NCBI GenBank assembly: GCA_016705005.1
Contig: JADIZB010000001.1
Coordinates: 868,001-932,000 of the forward strand
From: Bacteroidales bacterium
GTDB taxonomy: Bacteria > Bacteroidota > Bacteroidia > Bacteroidales > Lentimicrobiaceae
Direction: 5' to 3'
DNA: 64,000 bases
Shown here: positions 36,923 to 45,525 of the stretch, piece by piece
Position numbering within the stretch: the first letter of the stretch is position 1
Layout of the letters: every line of letters starts with the position of its first letter
Translations under genes and position numbers: made by a program
Notes under the pieces: generated by a model
What the model was told of the DNA's origin: nothing
The model's database searches: none
Seen by the model: the letters and a program-made list of their open reading frames with translations, nothing else

Positions 36923-37246
36923 TCAAGGTTGATCTCGCAGATTTCCTTTGAAATCCCGTTGAAAACTCTTCAGGAGAAAATCATTAAAAGACGCGCAGGA
37001 TTCTCCGGCGACAAATGATCTGAAATCGCTGTTCAGCAACTCTGAACGTTCTTTTCCTAATATAACGGCGCATGCATTGTTCAGCTTCAGAATCTTACCT
37101 GAGGAAGATAAAATAACACTTCCGGAAGGGGAAAAATCATTTAATTCACTATAGCCATTAAAGCTTCTGCTCTGTGAAAATCCATCCGGCTCCTCTTTAA
37201 CAACCGAACCTATAATGGAAACGCTGAGTTGATCTGTTTTTTTCAT
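36923..37246 (-). pseudogene. Frameshifted 5' end of the giant sensor kinase (first PAS domain)
   Basis: This 107-residue frame holds the first half of a PAS domain (SGSVILSSSGKILKLNNACA, LGKERSELLNSDFRSFV) and stops shortly after FNDFLLK. The second half of the same PAS continues in the frame of the giant kinase (VFNGISKEICEINLDASIVL, HMEAII). The shift lies between about 36961 and 36975 at CTGAAGAGTTTTC, where one extra base (or two missing) would restore a single 5.6-kb gene. It may be a sequencing error or a recent mutation. Confidence 0.8.
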
Positions 37247-37940
37247 TTCACAATACTGTTACCTGAACCTTTTGTTTTAATAATCAGCGTTCCTCAGGAT
37301 GACCTTACTGTATTTCCGGCAATGGTCCTGTTATATTTCACCGGATCAGGCTGCTGATTTGTAAAATTTATTTCGGTTTGTAAAATTATTTTTGTGCGTT
37401 TCGTTAATAATTATATATGATTACAATTGCTATTTGTAACCCATGAAATGTCAATATCTTAAAAGAAAATGGTATTTTACATTTGTCTTTTTCAATCAAA
37501 CCGCTTCTAAGTTATAGAATGATATTCTAAAAAATAAATAAATATTTATTATTCAATGCTTTATAAATCATTTGGCTGGTTAAAAAAGAATAAAAATAAA
37601 AAATGACCGTCTGAAAAAAATACAACCGATGGCGAACAATACTGAAAGGATCATTAATTTTTTTACACTTTACATATGAAACGAGGTGCAACAAAGCAAT
37701 TGAATTATCAGGTTGCATTAACCTCCACCAAATCTGTTCTGATATAACATAAAATAACTATATCGTACTGTGCTGTCAAATCTTTAAAGCACTGATAATA
37801 AGCATTATTGTAGTCATTGTCATGTTGAGCAGCTTGTGCCCCCCACCGAAGTCGCTTTTAAGAACACGGATGACACTGATCTAACTGATTATCATGGATT
37901 TTATCGCCTGAATCGCTCATTTTCGCTTTTTTCTCTCCAT
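37247..37940. other. AT-rich intergenic region with short repeats
   Basis: No gene is seen. The first ~500 bp are AT-rich and contain upstream control of the kinase operon, not resolved. From about 37855 short repeats begin (ACACGGATGACAC ... AACTGATTATCA, TCGCT-rich), a degenerate extra copy of the repeat at 37941. Confidence 0.5.
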
Positions 37941-38083
37941 CGCTCTCTCGCTAAGTCGTTTTTATGAACACGGATGACACGGATTTAACTGATTATCACT
38001 GATTATCTTTTTTCGCATATTCGCTTAAGTCGCGTTCTTTCGCTGAAGTCGCTCCATCACTCCATCGCTTTTGAACTTCTAAC
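37941..38083. repeat. 143-bp direct repeat, left copy
   Basis: Identical to 40534-40676 except for one base (T/G). It contains CACGGATGACACGGAT, TGATTATCACTGATTATC and AAGTCGCGTTCTTTCGC, and ends in CTTCTAAC exactly at the left end of the IS element. Confidence 0.9.
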
Positions 38084-38113
38084 TGTCCTATCATGATATA
38101 GGTTGACAAGAAG
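38084..38113 (+). repeat. IS3 left inverted repeat
   Basis: Starts TGTCCTATCATGAT and continues GGTTGACAA; inverted match to 39617-39646. Confidence 0.88.
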
Positions 38114-38143
38114 TTTAGTTAATAACTTTACATTTTGTCACAA

Positions 38144-38536
38144 ATGGAGCAGAAAAAAGTGAGACGTACCTTTAGCGAAGCATTCAAGCGGGAGAAAGTA
38201 AAAATGCTTGAAGAAAGACAAGTAACAGTTAAGCAATTGAGCCGGATCTATGAAGTATCCGAAACGGCTATCTATAAATGGATTCGAACATACTCGACAA
38301 AACTTGGAATTAGCGAGAAGATAGTTGTCGAGAAAGAATCTGAAGGGACCAGGACATTAGCATTAATGAAACAGGTTGCAGAGCTGGAGCGGATCGTGGG
38401 TCAAAAGCAAATGCAGGTTGATTACTTTAAGAAGTTAATCGAACTCATTGAAGAAGATATGGGAGAAGACATGAAAAAAAAGTTCGAATCCGTGCTCTTA
38501 CATGGTTTAAGTCAAATAAAGCCACCCAAGGTTTAA
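38144..38536 (+). CDS. IS3-family transposase OrfA (helix-turn-helix)
   Basis: The 130-residue protein begins MEQKKVRRTFSEAFKREKVK and carries the HTH of IS3 OrfA (VTVKQLSRIYEVSETAIYKW) followed by a leucine-zipper-like coiled coil (LMKQVAELERIVGQKQMQVD). ATG 38144 is preferred over the in-frame TTG at 38135. Near its end lies A AAA AAG (38476-38482), at which ribosomes can slip -1 into the orfB frame to make the OrfAB transposase. Confidence 0.92.
   Translation: MEQKKVRRTFSEAFKREKVKMLEERQVTVKQLSRIYEVSETAIYKWIRTYSTKLGISEKIVVEKESEGTRTLALMKQVAELERIVGQKQMQVDYFKKLIELIEEDMGEDMKKKFESVLLHGLSQIKPPKV
38476..38482 (+). promoter_or_regulatory. Programmed -1 frameshift site (A AAA AAG)
   Basis: The heptamer is in the correct phase with orfA codons AAA (38477-38479) and AAG (38480-38482). 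Slipping back one base enters the frame of orfB, which is open through this point (VRIRALTWFKSNKATQG before the OrfB ATG). Confidence 0.75.
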
Positions 38537-38538
38537 AG

Positions 38539-39573
38539 ATGGAGCATTTGTATCAAATATCTGGTATAAGCCGGCAAGGGTTTTACAAGGCTCAACTTAA
38601 ATCGTATCAGCATCAGCAGAAGTGGAAAAGAATGTTGGAGATGGTTTTTGAGATAAGGAAAGATTATCCGCGAATGAGTGCAAGGAAAATGCATTACATG
38701 CTTGGAATAAGCGAGGTAGGGATCAACGGGTTGGAGCGATTTGTCTCTAGACAAGGGCTTAGTGTGCAAAAGCACCGATCTGTTCTTCGGACCACCCATA
38801 AAGGCATGGTGATTTATCCAAACCTGACTCATGGCTTGCAAATCAATGGGATAAATCAATTGTGGGTAAGTGATATTACTTATTATCTTACCAGTTCTAC
38901 AACATATTATCTTGTGTTTATTCTTGATGTTTATAGCCAAAGAATCATTGGTCAATCAGCCAGTGATAATATGTTTGCTGTAAACAATGTTCAGGCATTG
39001 GAGATGGCTTTGAGATTAAGAGGTTACAGTAAATTCGAGAAGTTGATCCATCATTCAGACAAGGGAAGCCAATACGGAAGTACTGAGTATACAGGTATTC
39101 TTAAAAAAGAGAATATAAAGATTAGTATGGCAGGAAATTGTCTGGAAAATCCTTACGCAGAACGCATTAACGGAATCATCAAGAATGATTACCTGATAAA
39201 AAAGAAAATCACATCATTAAATGATCTGAGAAGAGAGGTGGCTACAGCTGTCGATCTTTACAATAAATGTTCAAATGGAAGTCTTGGAATGCTTAGTCCT
39301 ATCGATTTTGAATTGGCTGTTAATCAAATTCCCGTATGTGAGCATCCTGAACTACAGCTCTATAACTTTAACAAAACACGAGAGGAAAATTCAAGACTGG
39401 GTTTTCGCAGGCATAAAACCATGAAAATAAACTCAAATAAAAAAGCCGTAGCTTTGAATGACAAAACTACGGCGGGTTATTCCCCTGGGTCAGATTATTC
39501 CTTGGAAAGTTGCCCCCCGGCAGAGCTTTCCTCCGCTTCATCTGACTATTCAAAGTTAAAAGCACGCAACTAA
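38539..39573 (+). CDS. IS3-family transposase OrfB (DDE integrase core)
   Basis: The 344-residue protein has the N-terminal HTH_21-like segment (YQISGISRQGFYK) and an rve core with the DDE triad: Asp in WVSDITYYL, Asp in HHSDKGSQYGS and Glu in NPYAERINGIIK. It catalyses excision and integration when joined to OrfA. The C-terminus has an extended Ser-rich tail beyond the usual core. It starts 2 bp after the orfA stop, in the -1 frame. Confidence 0.94.
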   Translation: MEHLYQISGISRQGFYKAQLKSYQHQQKWKRMLEMVFEIRKDYPRMSARKMHYMLGISEVGINGLERFVSRQGLSVQKHRSVLRTTHKGMVIYPNLTHGLQINGINQLWVSDITYYLTSSTTYYLVFILDVYSQRIIGQSASDNMFAVNNVQALEMALRLRGYSKFEKLIHHSDKGSQYGSTEYTGILKKENIKISMAGNCLENPYAERINGIIKNDYLIKKKITSLNDLRREVATAVDLYNKCSNGSLGMLSPIDFELAVNQIPVCEHPELQLYNFNKTREENSRLGFRRHKTMKINSNKKAVALNDKTTAGYSPGSDYSLESCPPAELSSASSDYSKLKARN

Positions 39574-39616
39574 AAAATGAAATTGATTTACAAACAATTA
39601 AAGTAGAAGTTTGGTC

Positions 39617-39646
39617 TTTTTTGTCAACCAAAATCATGATAGGTCA
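39617..39646 (-). repeat. IS3 right inverted repeat
   Basis: Read on the minus strand it starts TGACCTATCATGAT; 25 of 30 positions match the left end. Confidence 0.88.
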
Positions 39647-39649
39647 AAC

Positions 39650-40533
39650 CTCTACCGCCCAACCCCAAACCACTAAAAACAAAAAATTAGGCGGAAAAGG
39701 GGGAAAGGAACAGGGGGGAGAAGGGGGTTATTTTTGTTTATTTGGTTTTTTTTTTCCTTTTTTGGGGGGTTTTTGGTTTTTTTTTCTTGGTTTTCCCCCC
39801 TGTTTGTTTTTGTGGAGGGGGGGGGGGGGGATTTTGGGGTTTTAAGTGGTTTTTGTGTTTTTTTTGGGGGGGGGGGTTTTTTGGGTTGTTTTGGTGTGGT
39901 TGTTGGTTTGTTTGGGTTTTTGTTTTTTTTGGTTTTTTTTTTCGGGGGTTCATCTGATGGTTGTTTGTGGGTTTTTGGTGGTTTTTGTGGGGGGGGGGGG
40001 GGTGTGGGGTGGGTTTTTTTTTTGTTTTTTTTTTTTTGTGGGGTTTGGTTTGGGGGGGTTTTTGGGGTTTTTTGGCCCTTTTATTTCTTTTTTTGGGGGT
40101 TCCCCCCCCCCGGCCCCCACCCAGGGGGGGAAGTTGTTTTTGTGGAGGGGGGTTTTGGGGGGTGGGGGGGGTTGGTTTTTTGTTTTTTTTTTGTTTTTTG
40201 TTTTTTTGGGTTTTTTGGGGGGGGGGGGTTTTTTTTCGGGGGTTTTTTTTCTTTCCCCCCCTTTGTTTTTTTAAATTTTGGTGGACCCCCCCGTTTTTTT
40301 GGAAAGGGGGGTTGTTGTTTTGATTGGGTTTTGTGGGTTTTTTTTTTTGTTTTTTTGGTTTTTTTTTTTTTTTTTTTGTTTGTTGGTGTTTTTTTGTTTT
40401 TTTGTTTTTTTTTTTTGTTTTCCCCCCCCCCCCCCCCAAACTTAAAAAAAAAATTTTTTTTAAAAAAAGGTTTAAAAGAAGGAGGGGGTTTTTTTTTTTA
40501 AAAGTTTTTTTTTTTGCTTTTTTTTTTTCTCCT
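39650..40533. other. Homopolymer-rich G/T tract, probable assembly or sequencing artefact
   Basis: From about 39650 the sequence degrades from ordinary DNA into long runs of T and G on the plus strand (with C and A runs near 40100, 40260 and 40420-40480), then gradually returns to ordinary sequence at about 40530. The first ~30 bases after the IS resemble the sequence following the right 143-bp repeat with scattered substitutions, and the last ~30 bases resemble the sequence preceding the left repeat with homopolymers stretched. Long ORFs on both strands here encode only Phe/Gly/Val/Trp or Lys/Pro/Thr/Asn runs and are not genes. Confidence 0.8.
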
Positions 40534-40676
40534 CGCTCTCTCGCTAAGTCGTTTTTATGAACACGGATGACACGGATTGAACTGATTATCACTGATTATC
40601 TTTTTTCGCATATTCGCTTAAGTCGCGTTCTTTCGCTGAAGTCGCTCCATCACTCCATCGCTTTTGAACTTCTAAC
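40534..40676. repeat. 143-bp direct repeat, right copy
   Basis: 142 of 143 positions equal 37941-38083. It continues into GTCTAACGCCCAACACCC, the expected uninterrupted target sequence at the IS site. Confidence 0.9.
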
Positions 40677-40869
40677 GTCTAACGCCCAACACCCAAACAG
40701 TGAACGCTGAAGTCGCTCCCTCGCCAAAATCTCCCTGTCCCCTTGTCTCCTTGTCATTTGGAGCAGAATCCCCGTCCCTCGTCCCCCGTCCCTCGTCCCT
40801 GGTGCCCCGTCCCCTCTACACTCCCCATGTCCTTTTAAAGCGGTGACTCATCCATTCCAAAATCCTTTG

Positions 40870-40877
40870 TACCTTTG
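40870..40877 (+). promoter_or_regulatory. -7 promoter element of leuS (TACCTTTG)
   Basis: TACCTTTG followed by CGCC, 26 bp before the leuS ATG, matching TAnnTTTG. Confidence 0.55.
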
Positions 40878-40903
40878 CGCCCTCTAAAAACAAAGCAGAC
40901 CCA

Positions 40904-43687
40904 ATGGATTACAACTTCAGGGACATCGAAAAAAAGTGGCAGAAAGCCTGGGCAGACAACAAGACCTACAAAACGGAAATTGATCACAGCAAACCCAAAT
41001 TCTACGTGTTGGATATGTTCCCCTATCCTTCCGGAGCCGGGCTTCATGTGGGCCATCCGCTTGGGTATATCGCTTCTGACATCTATGCCCGCTACAAAAG
41101 GCTGAAAGGCTTCAATGTGCTGCATCCCATGGGTTACGATGCCTATGGTCTCCCTGCCGAACAGTATGCCATCCAGACCGGCACCCATCCGGCAGTGACC
41201 ACAGAGAAAAACATTGCCCGCTACCGCGAACAACTCGATAAAATCGGGTTTTCGTACGACTGGGACAGGGAAGTGCGCACCAGTGACCCCGCCTATTACA
41301 AGTGGACACAATGGACCTTCATCCGCTTGTTTGAATCGTGGTACAACAACGACACCCAAAAGGCTGAACCCATAACGAAACTGACCGGAATTTTTGCCGT
41401 TTCGGGCAATGCCGGCCTCAACGCAGCCTGCAGCGAAACGGAAACGTTTACCGCTGCCGAATGGAATGCCTTTACTGAAAAGGAACAGCAGGAACTGCTG
41501 ATGAATTATCGTCTGGCCTACCTGGCCGACACCATGGTCAACTGGTGCCCGGCACTCGGCACCGTGCTGGCCAACGACGAGGTGAGCGAAGGTTTCTCGG
41601 TCCGTGGAGGACATCCCGTCGAACGCAAATCAATGAAACAGTGGCTGCTGCGCATCACCGCCTATGCCGACCGCCTGCTCGAAGGCCTTGATCGCATCGA
41701 ATGGCCCGAATCCATCAAAGAGATACAGCGCAACTGGATCGGTCGTTCCGAAGGCTGCTCGGCACAGTTTGCCATCAAAAATTTTGATCAGAAACTTGAG
41801 ATCTTCACCACCAGGGCTGATACCATGTTCGGGGTAACCTTTATGGTGCTGGCCCCGGAACATCCGTTTGTGGCCGAAATAACCACCCCTGATTGCCGCG
41901 CAAAGGTGGATGCCTACCTGCACTGGGCAAAGAACCGTTCTGAGCGGGAACGCATGTCGGAAGTCAAAAAGGTAACCGGTGCGTTTACCGGGGCTTATGC
42001 CATTAACCCGCTCAACGGGCAGGAGATCCCCGTGTGGGTGGCTGATTATGTGCTGATGGGCTACGGAACCGGTGCCATCATGGCCGTTCCGGGTCACGAC
42101 AGCCGCGATTTTGCCTTCGCAAGGCATTTTAACCTGCCCGTTATCCAGGTGGTATCCCGCAAAGGCGAAACACCGGTTGACCCTTCGGAATGGGAAGATT
42201 CGTACGATTCGAAAGAAGGGGTGATGATCAACAGCGGTTTTATCACCGGCCTGGAGGTAAAGGAGGCAATCACCACCACCATCAGGCGGGTGGAAGAGAC
42301 GGGCATTGGTTACGGTAAGGTCAATTACCGCCTCCGCGACGCCATTTTCAGCCGCCAGCGCTACTGGGGCGAGCCCTTCCCCGTTTATTACAGGGACGGA
42401 ATGCCGTTTGCCCTCCGCGAAGAGGAACTGCCGCTCGAGTTGCCTGAAGTGGATGCCTACCTGCCCACCGAAACCGGTGAGCCCCCGCTGGCCAGGGCCA
42501 AAAACTGGGTCAGCAAAGAAAACTGCCCGCTCGAAACCAATACCATGCCCGGTTTTGCCGGCTCAAGCGGCTATTACCTCCGCTATATGGACCCCCGCAA
42601 CGACCATGAATACTTCTCAACGGAGGCCAACCAGTACTGGCAGAACGTCGACCTGTATATGGGCGGGGCAGAACACGCCACCGGCCACCTGATCTATGCC
42701 CGGTTCTGGAACAAATTCCTGTCGGACCTGGGCATGACCGTTAAAGATGAGCCTTTTCAGAAACTGATCAACCAGGGGATGATCCAGGGCAGGTCCAGTT
42801 TCGTTTACCGGATTGCAGGCACCAACAAATTTGTGAGTTACAACCTGCGCGGTAATTATGATGTTCAGGCGATCCATGTGGATGTAAACATCGTTCACAA
42901 CGACATCCTCGATATCGCGGAATTCCTGAAATGGCAGCCCCAGTTCGAAGGTGCGGAATTTATCCTGGAAGAGGGGAAATATATCTGCGGCTGGGAAGTG
43001 GAGAAGATGTCGAAATCGAAATACAATGTACAGAACCCCGACGACCTGATCGAACGCTACGGGGCCGATACGCTGCGTCTGTACGAGATGTTCCTCGGCC
43101 CACTGGAACAGTCGAAGCCCTGGGACACCAACGGCATCGAGGGGGTCTTCCGCTTTATACGGAAACTCTGGAAACTCTACCACGATGCCGAGAACAATTT
43201 CACGGTGAACGACAATCCGCCGACAGCGGCAGAGTTGAAGGTGCTGCACAAAACCATCCGTAAGATACAGGAAGATACCGAACGTTTCTCGTTCAACACG
43301 GGGGTAAGCACCTTTATGATCTGCGTGAATGAGCTTACAGATCTCAGATGCAGCAACCGCAGCATCCTGAGCGATCTCACGGTGCTCATCTCATCCTACG
43401 CACCCCACATCGCCGAGGAACTGTGGAGCCTGCTGGGCAATACCGGCAGTGTCACCGTTGCAGCCTTCCCTGAATACAACGAAAGCTACACCATTGAGAA
43501 CACCTTCAGATACCCGGTTTCGTTCAACGGCAAGATGCGTTTCCTGCTTGAACTGCCACTCGGCTTGGCCGTTGCGGAGATAGAACAGGCCGTTCTTGCT
43601 GCCCCTGAGTCGGCCAAATGGCTCGAAGGCAAGGCACCGAAAAAGGTGATCATCATCCCCGGTAAGATTGTAAACATCGTGGTATAG
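40904..43687 (+). CDS. leuS: Leucyl-tRNA synthetase
   Basis: Charges tRNA-Leu with leucine. The 927-residue class I synthetase has HVGH at 48-51 (FPYPSGAGLHVGHPLGYIAS), the CP1 editing domain (GYGTGAIMAVPGHDSRDFAF), the RQRYWGEPFP motif, and KMSKS at 701-705 (WEVEKMSKSKYNV). The C-terminal anticodon-binding and leucine-specific domains follow. The ATG at 40904 sits 26 bp after a TACCTTTG promoter box. The gene is GC-richer than its surroundings. Repeats lie on both sides, so it is probably a single-gene transcription unit. Confidence 0.98.
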   Translation: MDYNFRDIEKKWQKAWADNKTYKTEIDHSKPKFYVLDMFPYPSGAGLHVGHPLGYIASDIYARYKRLKGFNVLHPMGYDAYGLPAEQYAIQTGTHPAVTTEKNIARYREQLDKIGFSYDWDREVRTSDPAYYKWTQWTFIRLFESWYNNDTQKAEPITKLTGIFAVSGNAGLNAACSETETFTAAEWNAFTEKEQQELLMNYRLAYLADTMVNWCPALGTVLANDEVSEGFSVRGGHPVERKSMKQWLLRITAYADRLLEGLDRIEWPESIKEIQRNWIGRSEGCSAQFAIKNFDQKLEIFTTRADTMFGVTFMVLAPEHPFVAEITTPDCRAKVDAYLHWAKNRSERERMSEVKKVTGAFTGAYAINPLNGQEIPVWVADYVLMGYGTGAIMAVPGHDSRDFAFARHFNLPVIQVVSRKGETPVDPSEWEDSYDSKEGVMINSGFITGLEVKEAITTTIRRVEETGIGYGKVNYRLRDAIFSRQRYWGEPFPVYYRDGMPFALREEELPLELPEVDAYLPTETGEPPLARAKNWVSKENCPLETNTMPGFAGSSGYYLRYMDPRNDHEYFSTEANQYWQNVDLYMGGAEHATGHLIYARFWNKFLSDLGMTVKDEPFQKLINQGMIQGRSSFVYRIAGTNKFVSYNLRGNYDVQAIHVDVNIVHNDILDIAEFLKWQPQFEGAEFILEEGKYICGWEVEKMSKSKYNVQNPDDLIERYGADTLRLYEMFLGPLEQSKPWDTNGIEGVFRFIRKLWKLYHDAENNFTVNDNPPTAAELKVLHKTIRKIQEDTERFSFNTGVSTFMICVNELTDLRCSNRSILSDLTVLISSYAPHIAEELWSLLGNTGSVTVAAFPEYNESYTIENTFRYPVSFNGKMRFLLELPLGLAVAEIEQAVLAAPESAKWLEGKAPKKVIIIPGKIVNIVV

Positions 43688-43889
43688 GAAGTGTTTCCTT
43701 ACCAAATGACACGGAGACAAGCCTGCCCGCCGAAACAGCGTGCAGGCAGGGAGAGCGGGGGACAAGGAGCAAAGCGATTGTTTTCTCCATTTCCCCATTT
43801 CCCTGTGTCCCCTTGTCTCTGGTTCAGTGACGAATTCTTCATTGGAAGGAGGTCTCCATTTCCCCTTGTCCCCAAGTCTGCATTTTCTC

Positions 43890-44262
43890 AGTGCACCTTA
43901 GTGATCTCAGTGCCTTAGTGGTAAAGTGACGGAAGTGCGATTAAAAGAAACCACTCAGGCACTCAGGACACTCAGAATCACTAAGCATTTTCATTGAATT
44001 AGTTTCTCCTGCGATTTCCCTTTTCTAAGTGAACCTTAGTGCTCTCAGTGCCTTAGTGGTAAAGTGACGGAAGTGCCATTAAAAGAAACCACTCAGGCAC
44101 TCAGGACACAGAACACTCAGAAACACTAAGACTTTTTCGTTTAATTAAATTCTCGGGCAATTTTCCTTTTCTCAGTGTACCTTAGTGCTCTCAGTGCCTT
44201 AGTGGTGAAGAAAACGGGCCGGATTAAAGAAAAACACTCACTAAGTACACTCAGAAACCGTC
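43890..44262. repeat. Phased CTTAGTG/CACTAAG hairpin repeats, three ~130-bp units
   Basis: Three degenerate tandem units each carry ACCTTAGTGNTCTCAGTGCC TTAGTGG (in two parts) and, about 20-30 bp later, a complementary ACCACTCAGGCACTCAGGAC arm ending ACACTAAG. Each unit can fold into a long hairpin. Within arms the motif recurs about every 9-11 bases. The same family occurs at about 56365-56460. Confidence 0.75.
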
Positions 44263-44283
44263 AGCCCATTCCCGGGAGAATCG

Positions 44284-44291
44284 TATTTTTG
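44284..44291 (+). promoter_or_regulatory. -7 promoter element of yhhQ (TATTTTTG)
   Basis: TATTTTTG, 28 bp before the ATG, matches TAnnTTTG. Confidence 0.5.
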
Positions 44292-44319
44292 CTTCCGGAA
44301 CCGATCAAACCACCCTACG

Positions 44320-45021
44320 ATGCAGGCTAACACAACCCCTAAAAGCGGGAATTTCCGCTACTTCGACATCATCATGGCGCTGTTCGTGGCTGTGCTGCTG
44401 ATTTCAAACCTGGCTTCCACCAAGATCCTTTCGCTGTGGATGTTCACCTTCGACGGTGGTACCATACTGTTCCCGCTCAGCTATATTTTCGGCGATATCC
44501 TCACCGAGGTATACGGTTACCAGCGCTCGCGCAAGGTGATCTGGACCGGTTTCGGGGCGGCCCTGCTTATGTCGCTGGTGCTGTGGGTGGTTCAGCTGCT
44601 CCCCCCCGCACCCGACTGGCCCAACCAGCAGGCCTATGAATCGCTGCTGGGCTTCGTTCCCCGCATTGTGCTGGCCAGCCTGCTCGCCTACTTTGGCGGC
44701 GCCTTCTCCAACGCCGTGATCCTCTCACGGCTGAAGGTAAAAATGAAAGGCCGTTACCTGTGGGTGCGCACCATCGGCTCCACCCTGGTGGGCGAAGGCA
44801 TCGACACCGCCATCTTCTGCCTGGTGGCCTTTTACGGCATCCTGCCCGACGATCTGCTGATCTCGGTCATCATCTCCAACTACCTCTTCAAATCGGGCGT
44901 AGAGGTGCTCTTTACCCCCCTCACCTACCGCATTGTCGGCTTCCTGAAAAAACACGAACAGGTGGATGCCTACGATACTGGCATCAGCTACAACCCCTTC
45001 GGATATTTTGTGAAGGAATAA
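44320..45021 (+). CDS. yhhQ: Queuosine precursor transporter (VUT/YhhQ family)
   Basis: Inner-membrane ECF-like transporter of 233 residues with about six membrane segments. The family pattern is clear: LFVAVLLISNLASTKI, the FDGGTILFPLSYIFGDILTE motif and the VYGYQRSRKVIW stretch, then VGEGIDTAIFCLVAF. YhhQ-type proteins import 7-cyano-7-deazaguanine or related queuosine precursors. The gene is clearly GC-rich compared with sequence downstream. No queuosine biosynthesis gene is adjacent. Confidence 0.93.
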   Translation: MQANTTPKSGNFRYFDIIMALFVAVLLISNLASTKILSLWMFTFDGGTILFPLSYIFGDILTEVYGYQRSRKVIWTGFGAALLMSLVLWVVQLLPPAPDWPNQQAYESLLGFVPRIVLASLLAYFGGAFSNAVILSRLKVKMKGRYLWVRTIGSTLVGEGIDTAIFCLVAFYGILPDDLLISVIISNYLFKSGVEVLFTPLTYRIVGFLKKHEQVDAYDTGISYNPFGYFVKE

Positions 45022-45525
45022 ATTGCCCGGGGCGCAGGATATAGTGCCTGAAACAGTAACGCTATGGAACTAAATACTGTTGTGGAGTTAAATTATGGTT
45101 TTAAAAAATGGCTCGAAGCAACAAGACCAATGCTGAGCTGCGAAATCCTGTCAACATCCTTGTAAAGCCATGGGCCAAGATTCTGTTTTATTCATTGTTA
45201 TTTTCAGGCATGAGCATTCAATAAACGTTTCATGACCTTCTGTCGCTTGATATCTGTTATCGTGATTTCTGTGTTATCCTTACATTCTCCGGCATAGGGT
45301 CAATCACCCAGAGGGGAAGAATGCACCACCGGTGTAGCCTCAGGCACGGCGACTTCCGATGGGCGGCCGCTGCTCCGGAAAACAAGAGACAGCAATGAAA
45401 CTGACAATGAGGTAAAATACAACACCTCCTGTACCCATAAATTAATTTGCCTTTCCGGCATATCCGGGAATACGTGTTACTTCTGACTTATTTGAAAATG
45501 TATGACCGGGTATACTGTAAGGCAT
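45022..45525. other. Intergenic region, nothing recognised
   Basis: About 500 bp between convergent yhhQ and a T9SS gene. No ORF, RNA gene or clear terminator was recognised; composition is mixed. Confidence 0.5.

Larger units (their letters stand above)
38084..39646 (+). mobile_element. Complete IS3-family insertion sequence (1563 bp)
   Basis: Bounded by 30-bp terminal inverted repeats (38084-38113 and 39617-39646; 25 of 30 positions match; ends TG...CA) and flanked by AAC on both sides (38081-38083 and 39647-39649), a 3-bp target duplication typical of IS3. It contains orfA, orfB and a slippery heptamer, all apparently intact, so it may be active. It is inserted at the end of the 143-bp repeat. 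Confidence 0.92.

Noticed and set aside
39621..40592. Long ORFs on both strands in the G/T-rich tract (up to 284 codons)
   Set aside because: They translate to runs of Phe/Gly/Val/Trp or Lys/Pro/Thr/Asn produced by homopolymers; no domain, start signal or plausible composition.
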